A stretch of DNA of 64,000 bases from Vibrio sp. HDW18 (GCF_011306175.1 NZ_CP049914.1:372001-436000); one strand, 5' to 3'. Counted from the first letter of the stretch, positions 53,193 to 62,883 are shown. Made by a program: numbers and translations. The notes: generated from the sequence alone by a model not told the origin.

Positions 53193-54173
53193 ATGACTCT
53201 TGATGAAATCGCTAAATTAGCCGGTGTTTCGAAAACTACGGCCAGCTATGTGATTAATGGTAAAGCCCAAAAATATCGGATCAGTGCCAAGACTCAGCAA
53301 AAAGTGATGGCGGTGGTGGAGCAGTATAACTTTCGTCCCGATCACGCCGCATCGGCACTGCGCGCCGGTAACAGCCGCTCGTTCGGTTTGATTATTCCCG
53401 ATCTGGAAAACATCAGTTATGCGCGTTTAGCCAAACTCTTGGAGCACAATTCGCGGCAGGCGGGTTACCAAATTTTGATCGCTTGCTCAGATGATTCGCC
53501 GGAGATTGAAATGGCCGCCGCGCAAGCGTTAGTCTGCCGGCGAATTGATGCACTCTTTGTCGCCAGCAGTATCCCCAACGCCAGTGAGTTTTACTTGCAG
53601 TTACAACAAGCCGGCACGCCAGTAATCGCGATTGACCGGGCACTGGATGATGAGTATTTCTGCTGTGTGATCAGCGAAGATTTTGGTGCCGCATTTGAAT
53701 TGACTCACTCATTATTGAGCGATCAAGTTAGCAGTATTGGTTTAATTGGCGCGTTGCCGGATTTAAATGTGTCGCGTGAGCGTGAGCAAGGCTTTTTGAG
53801 TGCAGCGAGCCAGCACCACTTGTTGACCCAGATCGCCTACGGCGAGCACTTTAATCGCGAAGAGGGGCGTAAAGTCTTCGCCCAGTGGGTCGCGGCTAAA
53901 CAGTTACCGGATGCGGTGGTGGCAACCTCTTATACCTTGCTTGAAGGGATCCTCGATGTGCTATTGGAGCAGCCTGAGCTGATGCACAAAGTGCGTCTTG
54001 CGACATTTGGTGATCACCGACTGCTCGATTTTTTACCGATCAAGGTCAACTCATTACCGCAGCAATTTGAATGGATTGCCGATAGCGCGTTAGCGTTGGC
54101 GCTCAATGCTTCGGCCAAACGTTATCAAACTGGGATCGAACTCATCCCACGTCAGTTAAAAGTGCGTGCTTGA
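53193..54173 (+). CDS. cra: Catabolite repressor/activator Cra (FruR)
   Basis: Cra is the LacI-family regulator that binds fructose-1-phosphate and balances glycolysis and gluconeogenesis. The 326 residues open MTLDEIAKLAGVSKTTASYVINGKA, nearly identical to E. coli Cra, and continue with LRAGNSRSFGLIIPDLENISY. Three adjacent starts are in frame (GTG 53184, ATG 53190, ATG 53193); the last gives the family N-terminus and the best distance from AAGG. Divergent from fruB, with three operators between. Confidence 0.93.
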   Translation: MTLDEIAKLAGVSKTTASYVINGKAQKYRISAKTQQKVMAVVEQYNFRPDHAASALRAGNSRSFGLIIPDLENISYARLAKLLEHNSRQAGYQILIACSDDSPEIEMAAAQALVCRRIDALFVASSIPNASEFYLQLQQAGTPVIAIDRALDDEYFCCVISEDFGAAFELTHSLLSDQVSSIGLIGALPDLNVSREREQGFLSAASQHHLLTQIAYGEHFNREEGRKVFAQWVAAKQLPDAVVATSYTLLEGILDVLLEQPELMHKVRLATFGDHRLLDFLPIKVNSLPQQFEWIADSALALALNASAKRYQTGIELIPRQLKVRA

Positions 54174-54225
54174 GCAAAATAACGGTATGATATTGGCCAG
54201 TTTTGTTTCGCTGCATGGGTAATGT

Positions 54226-55365
54226 ATGAAGTTTCTCCACACCTCGGATTGGCATCTTGGCCGCCAATTTCACCAAGTTTCCCTTTTGGATGATCAACGG
54301 GCGGTACTTGGGCAATTGCTGGCCTACTTACGCGCTAACCCAGTTGATGCGGTCGTGGTGGCCGGGGACATTTATGATCGCTCGGTACCGCCTACCGCAG
54401 CGATCGATTTGCTTGATGAGGTGGTGAGTGTGATTTGTGGTGAGCTGAACACGCCACTCTTACTGATCCCCGGTAATCACGATGGCGCGAAACGCTTAGG
54501 TTTTGCTGCCAAACAGATGAAAAATTCGGGTTTACATATTTTTGCTGATTTTGAGCAAATGATGCAGCCGATCACTTTACACTCCGCGCAAGCCGGTGCC
54601 GTCACTTTTTGGGGTATGCCGTACCATGACCCAGAATTGGTGCGTCACCACTATCAAAATCAGCTCACCACTCATGACGCCGCACATCAATTTTTGTGTG
54701 AGAAAATTTTGGCGCAAGCGAATGCTACGCAGCGCAATGTATTGATTAGCCACTGTTTTGTTGATGGTGCGATGGAGTCGGAATCGGAGCGCCCGCTGTC
54801 GATTGGCGGCTCGGATCGCGTCGATCATCGACACTTCTTAGCTTTTGATTACGTGGCCCTCGGGCATTTACATCAGCCGCAAACTAAGGGGGCAGAGCAT
54901 ATCCGCTATTCTGGCTCGCTGATGAAATACAGTTTTGGTGAGCAGCATCAAAGCAAAGGTGCCACGTTAGTTGAACTGGATCAGCACGGTTTTGTGCGCG
55001 CCAGCTTAGTGCCACTGCAAGCGCCCCATCAAATGCGCATTATTGAAGGCGAGTTGGCGACAATTTTGGCGCAAGGAGCCACCGATCCACAGGCTGATGA
55101 TTATTTGCTGGTACGCCTTTTGGATCAACACGCTATTTTGGATCCGATGGATAAATTGCGTCAGGTTTATCCCAATGTGCTGCATTTAGAAAAACCCGGC
55201 ATGTTGATTGGTGTTGATCAAGCGATTGGTAAAGCCCGTTTAGCTCGTGGTGAGCTAGAGATGTTTAGTGATTTTTTCTTAGAAGCGCAATCCGCGTCGC
55301 TGACTGAAGCGCAGCAGCAAGTGGTGATTGAGGTGATCCAGCGCCTAACAGCGCAAGGGGAGTAA
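54226..55365 (+). CDS. sbcD: SbcCD nuclease subunit D
   Basis: SbcD is the manganese nuclease of the SbcCD complex, the bacterial Mre11 homologue that cuts DNA hairpins and protein-blocked ends. The 379 residues carry the phosphoesterase motifs in order: TSDWHLG (8-14 region), VAGDIYDR, IPGNHDGAKR, and ALGHLHQPQ. The partner gene sbcC starts one base after its stop, so translation is coupled. Confidence 0.95.
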   Translation: MKFLHTSDWHLGRQFHQVSLLDDQRAVLGQLLAYLRANPVDAVVVAGDIYDRSVPPTAAIDLLDEVVSVICGELNTPLLLIPGNHDGAKRLGFAAKQMKNSGLHIFADFEQMMQPITLHSAQAGAVTFWGMPYHDPELVRHHYQNQLTTHDAAHQFLCEKILAQANATQRNVLISHCFVDGAMESESERPLSIGGSDRVDHRHFLAFDYVALGHLHQPQTKGAEHIRYSGSLMKYSFGEQHQSKGATLVELDQHGFVRASLVPLQAPHQMRIIEGELATILAQGATDPQADDYLLVRLLDQHAILDPMDKLRQVYPNVLHLEKPGMLIGVDQAIGKARLARGELEMFSDFFLEAQSASLTEAQQQVVIEVIQRLTAQGE

Positions 55366-55366
55366 C

Positions 55367-58300
55367 ATGCGTCCATTAACACTCACACTGCAAGCGTTCG
55401 GCCCTTTTGCTGGGCGTGAAGTGATTGATTTTACCGAGCTGGGTGAGGCTCCGCTGTTTTTGATTAACGGTGCTACGGGAGCCGGCAAAAGCTCGATCTT
55501 AGATGCGATTTGTTATGCGTTGTACGGGGAGACTACGGGTAGTGAACGCACTGGCGATCAAATGCGTTGTGATTTTGCCGCGCCAGATTGTCTCACTGAA
55601 GTGATGTTTGAGTTTGAACTCAGTGGTAAGTGTTATCAAATCACTCGCCAGCCAGATCAAGAGATCCCGAAAAAGCGCGGGCTAGGCATGACCAAAAAAG
55701 CGCACTCGGCGTTGTTGGTGGCTCTGCAATCCGAGAGCACGGAACTGATCGCCAATAAGCCCAATCCGGTCGCCAAAGCGGTAGTGGAGCTGATCGGTTT
55801 GGATGTGAAACAGTTTCGTCAGGTGATGGTACTGCCGCAAGGTAAATTTCGTGAATTACTGACCGCGAATTCCAAAGAGCGCGAGCAGATCTTCGGTCAG
55901 CTATTTCAAACCCAGCTTTACAGCCGTATTGAACAGGCTCTGTTTGAGCGCGCGGCGGGGATCCGCAAACAGAAAGAGCAGTTTGATCAGCAGATCACCG
56001 GGACGCTCAATGTCGTCGGCTTAGCCAGTGAACTGCAATTACAGCAAGATCTTGAGCAAGTGAAGCCATTACTTAGCGCAGCGCAGGCTAAGCTGCATAC
56101 TGAGCAGCAACAGCTCGATCACGCTAAAGCCCACTATCAAACCAGCTTAGAACTTGAGCAGCTCTTTACTCGCCAGCAGCAACTCGCGATCGAGATTGCC
56201 GAGCATCAACAGCAAGCGGAGCACATTGAGCAGCTACGCCAACACAAACAGCAGGCGCAAAAAGCAGCCAATTTAACCCCGGCCTATCAACAGTGGCAGC
56301 AGACTCAGCAAGCTTTACAGCAAGCCGAGCGTGGAGCTACGCAGCAGCAACTGTGGTTGCAACAAAGTGAGCTGAATCAGTCACAAGCGGCACAAACCAA
56401 CCAACAAGCCAGTGAGGCATGTGCCGCAGTGCCGAAACTCAATGAGCAGCGTCTGCTCTGGCAACAAGCACAGCAAAAACTGCTGGCACAGGCGAGCGTT
56501 GAGCAGCGCATCGGCCAAGCTGAGCGTGAATGGCACCGCTGTACGCAACACACTCACCATCTTCAGCAGCAGGCAGAGCAATTTAATCAAACCATCCAAG
56601 CTTTGCGGCAGGAGCGAGAGCAACAGCAGCAGCAATTCATTCATTTAGAGGCGCAAAAAGCGCAGCTACAGCAGCTTGGTTCCTATCTCAAGGCTCGCGA
56701 GCGTGAGCAACAGTTACAGCAACAACGGCAAGCCGCCGAGCGACAGTGGGCGCAACTGCAGCAGTTGCAGCAGCAAGCGCAAACTCACGTTATGCAGGCT
56801 AAGCACGTTGCCGATCAGTTGGAGCTCAGTTGGCATACGCAGCGTGCGGCGGAGTTGGCACAAGCGCTACAAACCGATCAACCTTGTCCGGTCTGTGGCA
56901 GTATTGATCATCCGCAACCGGCGCAATTTCTTGGTGACGCGGTCACTAAAACTCAGGTTGAGCAGGCCAGAGCCGCTCAGCAGCATAGCGTGGAGCAGTT
57001 GCAAGCGGCGAGCAATGCCGAGCAACAGCAACGGTTTAAATGGCAACAACTTGAGCAAGAATTGACAAGTTTAAGTGCCGATCTGGATGTACAAGGTGTC
57101 GCACCATTGGCCGTATTAGTGGAACAACAGCAGCGCTTACGCGGCGAAATTGACGTGTTGCAACAGTTGAAACCTGAACAGTTACAGCGCCAACTTGCAG
57201 AGTGCGAGCAGCATTTGATCCAGAATCAACGAGCATCGGAGCAGCAACAGCAGGCTGAGCAGCAAGCTTGGCAGCGACTGATGCAGGCTCAGGCCGAGTT
57301 GGCGAGTTTGCAACAGGATATCCCCGAGGGCTTGGCTGATCTCGAGACACTGCGCAGCGAAATTCAGCGCGTGATTGCACAAATTGACGCATTGCAAACC
57401 GCCGAACAAACAGCGCGAGCGCAATCACTCCAAGCACAAAAGCAAGCCGCGAGCGCCCAAGCGGCTTATCAAGCCGCGTTAGAGCAGCACCGCCAAATAC
57501 AGCAACAAGCACAGCAGGCGCTTAATCAATGGCAGCAAGGCTTGCAGCATTATGCTTTGGTTGATGAAACACACTATTTGGCCGCGCGGGTGACCGAGCA
57601 GCGTATGCTTGAATTGGAGGCACAGATTGCCCACTATGAACAGCGCGGTGCGATGCTTGGTGGTGAGCAACAGGCATTAGCGCGTAAATTGCACGCTAAA
57701 AGCTGGCCACAACTTGCGCCACTGTTGGCGGCCGTGGCTGAGCAGCAGCAGCGCACCGATCTGGCTCTACAGCAAATGACCGAGCAGCAATCACGGTGGG
57801 ATGGTTTACAACGGGTGGCCAATCAATTGGCCGAGTTGTATCAAAAAAATCGTGCGTTAGAAGCGGAATACCAAGTGGTGGGGACTCTGAGTGATGTGGC
57901 TAACGGTAAAACCGGTGCTAAGGTCAGCTTACATCGCTTTGTCTTGGGAGTGCTGCTCGATGATGTGTTGCTGCAAGCCTCACAGCGGTTACTGAAAATG
58001 AGCCGCGGTCGCTATCTGCTGAAGCGCAAAGAGCAGCGTGCTAAAGGCAATGTCGGATCGGGACTCGATCTGATGGTTGAGGACAGTTACAGCGGCAAAT
58101 GGCGCGATGTGGCGACCTTGTCTGGTGGGGAATCCTTTATGGCGGCGCTCGCGTTGGCGCTTGGTTTGTCGGATGTGGTGCAGTCCTACAGTGGTGGCAT
58201 CCGTTTAGATACATTATTTATTGATGAAGGATTTGGCAGTTTAGATCCGGAATCACTCGATTTGGCGATCCAAACCCTGATCGATTTGCAACAAGGGGGA

Positions 58301-58408
58301 CGCACCATCGGGATCATCTCTCATGTTTCTGAACTTAAAGAGCAAATTGGCTTAAGGTTAGAGGTGTCGGCGGCACGGGTGGGGAGCACGCTGCGCGTTA
58401 TAGCCTAG
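55367..58408 (+). CDS. sbcC: SbcCD ATPase subunit C (Rad50-like)
   Basis: SbcC is the SMC-like ATPase arm of SbcCD. The 1,013 residues have Walker A GATGAGKSS (about 35-43), two long coiled coils meeting at a zinc hook CPVCG (about 507-511), the ABC signature LSGGESFMAALALALG (near 918) and Walker B LFIDEGFGSLD. The coiled coil is strikingly rich in glutamine (many runs of two to four Q). The ATG follows sbcD by one base. Confidence 0.95.
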   Translation: MRPLTLTLQAFGPFAGREVIDFTELGEAPLFLINGATGAGKSSILDAICYALYGETTGSERTGDQMRCDFAAPDCLTEVMFEFELSGKCYQITRQPDQEIPKKRGLGMTKKAHSALLVALQSESTELIANKPNPVAKAVVELIGLDVKQFRQVMVLPQGKFRELLTANSKEREQIFGQLFQTQLYSRIEQALFERAAGIRKQKEQFDQQITGTLNVVGLASELQLQQDLEQVKPLLSAAQAKLHTEQQQLDHAKAHYQTSLELEQLFTRQQQLAIEIAEHQQQAEHIEQLRQHKQQAQKAANLTPAYQQWQQTQQALQQAERGATQQQLWLQQSELNQSQAAQTNQQASEACAAVPKLNEQRLLWQQAQQKLLAQASVEQRIGQAEREWHRCTQHTHHLQQQAEQFNQTIQALRQEREQQQQQFIHLEAQKAQLQQLGSYLKAREREQQLQQQRQAAERQWAQLQQLQQQAQTHVMQAKHVADQLELSWHTQRAAELAQALQTDQPCPVCGSIDHPQPAQFLGDAVTKTQVEQARAAQQHSVEQLQAASNAEQQQRFKWQQLEQELTSLSADLDVQGVAPLAVLVEQQQRLRGEIDVLQQLKPEQLQRQLAECEQHLIQNQRASEQQQQAEQQAWQRLMQAQAELASLQQDIPEGLADLETLRSEIQRVIAQIDALQTAEQTARAQSLQAQKQAASAQAAYQAALEQHRQIQQQAQQALNQWQQGLQHYALVDETHYLAARVTEQRMLELEAQIAHYEQRGAMLGGEQQALARKLHAKSWPQLAPLLAAVAEQQQRTDLALQQMTEQQSRWDGLQRVANQLAELYQKNRALEAEYQVVGTLSDVANGKTGAKVSLHRFVLGVLLDDVLLQASQRLLKMSRGRYLLKRKEQRAKGNVGSGLDLMVEDSYSGKWRDVATLSGGESFMAALALALGLSDVVQSYSGGIRLDTLFIDEGFGSLDPESLDLAIQTLIDLQQGGRTIGIISHVSELKEQIGLRLEVSAARVGSTLRVIA

Positions 58409-58509
58409 ATTCAGCGGGGCGCGATGTGCTTCGCTCAGGTTCAAAAATAACGATCTAAAAACAACACCGAACATTGGAAACATAGAAAACATTGGATAAG
58501 TGAGGAAAG

Positions 58510-59193
58510 ATGAAAAAAGGGCTGATGTTAGTGGTGCTGCTGCTGTTCGGTTTAGGCTGTGCCGCTGCAGGAATTTATCTGTTTTATCTCAAGCCGCACA
58601 TGGACGCCGAAGCGGTCGATGCCAACGCCTCGCGGGAAATTGTCGCTGAGCCACCATTGGCAACGCTGAGCTTGACTCCAGCTCTAGAGGCGAGACCTGA
58701 AGTGATGGATTTTTATGTGAGCGCGGTGAGTTTAGGGGTGCGCGAACAGCCGGATCTGAGTGCTTATGTGGACCTCAATAATCTGCTCTATCGAGGTCAA
58801 CGGGTTCATCTGCTAGAAAAACAATCGGGTTGGGGACGCATTTCTGATTACTACGTATATCAAGAAGGTGGGCCTGAAGTGGCTGAGTGGATCCCTCTGG
58901 ATGGCTTAAGCGTTGAAGCGCCGATCATTACGCCACAAGAACGGATCAAAACCGTAGCTGGCTATATTGCGGCTTCTGATGACTTTGGGTTATACCAAGA
59001 GCAATTTGTGACCAGCACCGATCGGTTACTCAATGATGGGCATTGTGCCCCGCAAGATTTTGCTGAGCTCGGGGGATGGGTGCGCTCAGTCACCTACGCT
59101 ACCCAACCGGTTTACTTTATCTACTGTGGTGGTTTGAACCAACGTAATAAGATTTATCTGAATGCGCAAACTGGCCAAATTTTCTATCGTTAG
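58510..59193 (+). CDS. Membrane-anchored SH3-like domain protein
   Basis: This 227-residue protein has one N-terminal hydrophobic anchor (about 4-27, MLVVLLLFGLGCAAAGIYLF) and a periplasmic part. Residues about 68-130 resemble a bacterial SH3 domain (YVSAVSLGVREQPDLSAYVDLNNLLYRGQRVHLLEKQSGWGRIS...EWIPLDGL), a fold that often binds peptidoglycan or metals. A second conserved-looking region follows (LGGWVRSVTYATQPVYFIYCGG) with two cysteines. GAGGAAAG precedes the ATG. Function unknown; it lies between sbcDC and secDF without an obvious link to either. Confidence 0.72.
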   Translation: MKKGLMLVVLLLFGLGCAAAGIYLFYLKPHMDAEAVDANASREIVAEPPLATLSLTPALEARPEVMDFYVSAVSLGVREQPDLSAYVDLNNLLYRGQRVHLLEKQSGWGRISDYYVYQEGGPEVAEWIPLDGLSVEAPIITPQERIKTVAGYIAASDDFGLYQEQFVTSTDRLLNDGHCAPQDFAELGGWVRSVTYATQPVYFIYCGGLNQRNKIYLNAQTGQIFYR

Positions 59194-59268
59194 ATCACAT
59201 TTTTTCGCTTGAGCTTGGTGAAACATCCACCTACACTGCTGACATCTTTCAGTGGTTAGAGCGACATA

Positions 59269-59775
59269 ATGTTCTGGCGAGCCCTTATTGCGTGTTGGTT
59301 GGTGGTGTTTGCGCTTGCGCTTCCTGCGCCGCTGCTTGCCTGTGCGCTAGAGCAAAAAGCCAGTGAGTCGCTTGATCACGGTAAGCCCTCAACCTTACCG
59401 CTCAGCTCCACATTTAGCTTCACTAAGGCTGAGCGGGTAGCACATAGCGCACCGCCAGCGAGCTCGATACCTCGCTCACAATCCGATGTCACACCAACGC
59501 CACGCGCGATTTTAAATCATGCACTGAACGGGTTAGCTCAGCGCTTAGCGGCGGGGAGCTCGGATCTACCGTTTGATAGTGATCCCGAATCGTCGCCATG
59601 GCCGATGTTAGCCATCGCGCCACACTCAGTGGCGCTCGATGACTCTAGCCGTCATCTTAACCGCAGTTACGATTTTTTTAGCGCCACTCACCGTATTGCC
59701 GGCTGGAAAGAGAGTAACGCGATGTATGTCGCGCTCAATAGCCAGTTTTTATTTTCCCACACCAAGTTTAATTAA
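59269..59775 (+). CDS. Exported protein of unknown function
   Basis: This 168-residue protein starts with a signal-like segment (MFWRALIACWLVVFALALPAPLLACA). The rest is low-complexity, rich in Ser, Pro and Ala, with no motif I recognise. The end of the leader (LLACA) might be a lipobox, but its spacing and composition are not convincing. It lies 57 bp before secD on the same strand and may share its transcript. I accept it as a gene because codon use and the leader look coding, with moderate confidence. Confidence 0.55.
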   Translation: MFWRALIACWLVVFALALPAPLLACALEQKASESLDHGKPSTLPLSSTFSFTKAERVAHSAPPASSIPRSQSDVTPTPRAILNHALNGLAQRLAAGSSDLPFDSDPESSPWPMLAIAPHSVALDDSSRHLNRSYDFFSATHRIAGWKESNAMYVALNSQFLFSHTKFN

Positions 59776-59831
59776 CACTATAGTAACAATCATAACTTGT
59801 TGAATAACTCAGTTTAGGCTGAGAGGGAACC

Positions 59832-61670
59832 ATGAAAAAAACCACACCTAAGCAGTCGGCTAAGCGACTGCTCAATCACTATGCTGCGTGGAAATACATC
59901 GTACTAGTGACGACCATTGTTATTTTGACGTTAAGCGCGATCCCAACTTGGTATGGTGAGCAACCATCCATTCAGTTACAAAGCCAACAAACCAGCAGTG
60001 TGCTGCGTAATGTGCCTGATCTGGCGCAACTGTTGAGTAAGCACAACATCCAAGCCGATGAAATTACCCAACGTGGCGATCAAACCACGCTAGTATTTGC
60101 CAATGAAACGCAGCAATCCCAAGCTCGCAATGTGCTCGATCCACTGGTGCAAGAAGGGGATAGCATCAGTTACTCGTATGTGTCGGTCGCCCCGAAGTGG
60201 CTCGATAACTTAGGCTTTTCACCGATAAAATTGGGATTAGATCTGCGCGGTGGCGTACAGTTTTTGCTCAATGTGGATGTTGATAAAGCATTTCAAGAGC
60301 AGCGAGATAGCATAATGGATGCGGTGAAAGATTCACTGCGTGCTGCGCGGATACGGGGAGTCACCGTGCAAGCGATGGCCAATGATGGCTTCGAGGTAAA
60401 AACCGATCAACCGGCGGCGCTGCAGCATGTTCGCCAATATCTGCAAGAGAATTATCGTGATTGGGAGATCCGCCACGGTTCGAGTTATTTGCAGGTTCAA
60501 CCTTCCGCTCAAAATAAAGCCGAATTTCAAACCACCACCCTTCAGCAGAACTTAAAAATTATGCGTGATCGGATTGAAGAACTTGGCATCACCGAAGCGC
60601 TGGTCCAACGGCAAGGTGAACACGCGATCCGTATTGAGTTGCCAGGGGTACAAGATCCATCACAAGCAAAAAACGTGATTGGTGCCACCGCCAGTTTGGC
60701 TTTTTATCAAGCTAAGTCGGCGAGCGAAGCCCGCAGCATGGAGGATTTGCTGCTGGAAGATGCCAATGGTCGCACGGTGATTTTAACTAAGCGGCCTGTG
60801 CTGAGTGGCGAGCATATTGTTAATGCTCGGGCAGGGGTTGATAACATGGGAATGTCTGAAGTGAATATTTCCCTCGATCACGCCGGCGGTAAAATCATGA
60901 GTGATTTTTCTGGTAAACACATCGGTCAGCCGATGGCGACGGTGTACCGTGAATATAAAACCAATGCGCAGGGTGAAACGGTGCGTAGTGAACGCGTGAT
61001 CAGCGTTGCCACCATTCAATCTCAGCTCGGCAGCCAATTTCGGATCACCGGAGCGGGTTCAATGGAAGAAGCGCAGCAATTAGCGCTGTTGCTGCGGGCG
61101 GGCTCTTTAACCGCACCAGTGACCATCGTTGAAGAACGCACGATTGGTGCGTCATTAGGGGAAGAAAACATCGCTAACGGTTTTGCCGCATTAGCACTCG
61201 GCATGGCCATGACGCTGACGTTTATGGCGCTGTGGTATCGCCGCCTTGGTTGGGTGGCGAACTTGGCACTGCTGATCAATATGGTGTGCTTGCTGGGCTT
61301 GATTGCACTACTGCCGGGGGCAGTATTGACCTTACCCGGCATTGCGGGATTGGTGCTTACGGTTGGCATGGCGGTGGATACCAACGTGCTGATTTTTGAG
61401 CGGATCCGTGACAAGTTGGCGGAAGGGCGTAATTTTGCTCAAGCGATTGATACGGGTTTCCAGAGTGCGTTTAGCACGATTTTGGATGCCAACATTACTA
61501 CGATGATCACGGCCGTCATTCTGTATTCGATCGGTAATGGGCCGATCCAAGGCTTTGCATTGACCCTTGGTCTGGGTTTGCTGACCAGTATGTTTAGTGG
61601 CGTATTTGCTTCACGAGCATTAATTAATCTGATTTGGGGACGCGATACGCGTCGTGATGTAAGGGTATAA
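59832..61670 (+). CDS. secD: Protein-export protein SecD
   Basis: SecD, with SecF, uses the ion gradient to help pull preproteins out of SecYEG on the periplasmic side. The 612 residues have a first membrane helix (about 22-40), a large periplasmic domain starting LGFSPIKLGLDLRGGVQFLL, and five C-terminal helices with the family motif GLVLTVGMAVDTNVLIFERI. V. alginolyticus has two SecDF pairs, one driven by Na+ and one by H+, as I recall. This copy is not in the yajC-secDF context and is probably the accessory one. Confidence 0.93.
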   Translation: MKKTTPKQSAKRLLNHYAAWKYIVLVTTIVILTLSAIPTWYGEQPSIQLQSQQTSSVLRNVPDLAQLLSKHNIQADEITQRGDQTTLVFANETQQSQARNVLDPLVQEGDSISYSYVSVAPKWLDNLGFSPIKLGLDLRGGVQFLLNVDVDKAFQEQRDSIMDAVKDSLRAARIRGVTVQAMANDGFEVKTDQPAALQHVRQYLQENYRDWEIRHGSSYLQVQPSAQNKAEFQTTTLQQNLKIMRDRIEELGITEALVQRQGEHAIRIELPGVQDPSQAKNVIGATASLAFYQAKSASEARSMEDLLLEDANGRTVILTKRPVLSGEHIVNARAGVDNMGMSEVNISLDHAGGKIMSDFSGKHIGQPMATVYREYKTNAQGETVRSERVISVATIQSQLGSQFRITGAGSMEEAQQLALLLRAGSLTAPVTIVEERTIGASLGEENIANGFAALALGMAMTLTFMALWYRRLGWVANLALLINMVCLLGLIALLPGAVLTLPGIAGLVLTVGMAVDTNVLIFERIRDKLAEGRNFAQAIDTGFQSAFSTILDANITTMITAVILYSIGNGPIQGFALTLGLGLLTSMFSGVFASRALINLIWGRDTRRDVRV

Positions 61671-61673
61671 GCC

Positions 61674-62576
61674 ATGATTGAATATTTTAAAGCGCGCATT
61701 CGTCCTATTCGTTACATCACCGGCCTAGTCTCGATGTTGTTGGTGGTCGTATCGGTGGCCGCATTGGCCAGCAAAGGTCTCAATATGGGGCTGGATTTTA
61801 CCGGTGGTATGGTTACCGAGGCGATCATTGATAGCTCAGTGACTAAAACCCAGCTTATCGCACAGCTACAGCCGATATTAGGTGATTCGGTTACCGCTAC
61901 CCCATCGGGTGAGGATGGACGCTGGGTGATCCGTTACCCATTAGCGGATCAAGCCGCGGCTCCGCTAGAGATCGACGCGCTACTTCACCAACGCTCGACA
62001 CAGGTTGAGATAGTCAGCAATAGCATGGTTGGATCGCAAGTCGGGGAAGATTTGGTCAACCAAGGCGGCTTAGCGTTATTGATCTGCCTGCTGTCGATCC
62101 TCGCTTATTTAAGCTTTCGCTTTGAATGGCGTTTAGCCAGTGGTGCTTTGTTGGCCTTACTGCACGATGTGGTGTTAGTGATCGGTTTTTTTGCGCTGAC
62201 GCAGATGGAGTTTAATCTCACCGTGTTTGCGGCAATATTGGCGGTACTCGGTTACTCACTGAATGATTCCATCATCATTGCGGATCGGATCCGTGAGCTA
62301 TTGATAGCCAAACAACAGACCCCGACCGCAGCGATTAATGATCAGGCGGTGATCGCGACTTTCTCGCGCACTATGGTCACCTCTGGCACGACCTTGATGA
62401 CCATTGCCGCATTATGGTTAATGGGCGGCGCACCATTGCAAGGCTTTGCGATTGCCATGTTTATTGGGGTGATCTCTGGTACCTGGTCATCGATTTCGAT
62501 TGGTACCGTATTACCGGAGTGGTTTGGGCTAAAGGCCAAGCATTATCTCAAATCAGAAATCGACAGTGCGCCATAG
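61674..62576 (+). CDS. secF: Protein-export protein SecF
   Basis: SecF pairs with SecD. The 300 residues show the short first helix, the GLNMGLDFTGGMVTEA signature, and C-terminal helices with LAVLGYSLNDSIIIADRIRE and MVTSGTTLMTIAALWLMGG. It starts three bases after the secD stop behind AAGGG. A clear terminator follows. Confidence 0.94.
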   Translation: MIEYFKARIRPIRYITGLVSMLLVVVSVAALASKGLNMGLDFTGGMVTEAIIDSSVTKTQLIAQLQPILGDSVTATPSGEDGRWVIRYPLADQAAAPLEIDALLHQRSTQVEIVSNSMVGSQVGEDLVNQGGLALLICLLSILAYLSFRFEWRLASGALLALLHDVVLVIGFFALTQMEFNLTVFAAILAVLGYSLNDSIIIADRIRELLIAKQQTPTAAINDQAVIATFSRTMVTSGTTLMTIAALWLMGGAPLQGFAIAMFIGVISGTWSSISIGTVLPEWFGLKAKHYLKSEIDSAP

Positions 62577-62608
62577 CCAGCGTGGCACTGAGAAGGGTTC
62601 AATATTTC

Positions 62609-62635
62609 AAGGTCTGCCAATGGCAGACCTTTTTT
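62609..62635 (+). terminator. Terminator after secF
   Basis: AAGGTCTGCC and GGCAGACCTT form a 10-bp stem around AAT/T with TTTTT following, 33 bp past secF. Confidence 0.88.
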
Positions 62636-62692
62636 ATCCTCTTGCCAACACGGCTGTAGCTTCAAGTAGGAAGGGTATGTGCTTGCCATAAA

Positions 62693-62719
62693 AAAATCCG
62701 GCGCTGAGCACCGGATTTT
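62693..62719 (-). terminator. Terminator of the nap operon
   Basis: AAAATCCGG and CCGGATTTT form a 9-bp perfect stem with a 9-nt loop. On the minus strand it is followed by further T residues, 25 bp past the small membrane protein gene. Confidence 0.82.
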
Positions 62720-62743
62720 GGAGGTTTAACTGTATCTATTGAT

Positions 62744-62872
62744 TTATTTATCTTTGGTCATGGCCAGTAGGCCAAGTGAAACCACGGCCACCCCAAGGAA
62801 ACCGGCCAGAATGATCACTGGCATGGCGCTGTAACCGAGGATGTGCCAAAAAATCGATTCAAGAGTACTCAT
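62744..62872 (-). CDS. 42-residue single-pass membrane protein after napC
   Basis: This short gene encodes 42 residues beginning MSTLESIFWHILGYSAMPVI and ending LLAMTKDK, with one hydrophobic helix from about residue 16 to 38. AAGGAG lies at ideal distance before the ATG, it follows napC by 11 bp, and the operon terminator lies just beyond, so it is very likely translated. It resembles the very short TIGR02808-type family annotated in vibrios and relatives, often near nap genes; that match is from memory. It may be a small subunit or stabiliser of the NapC quinol dehydrogenase, analogous to NapE or TorE, but sequence alone does not show this. Confidence 0.72.
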   Translation of the reverse strand: MSTLESIFWHILGYSAMPVIILAGFLGVAVVSLGLLAMTKDK

Positions 62873-62883
62873 AGCGGATCTCC

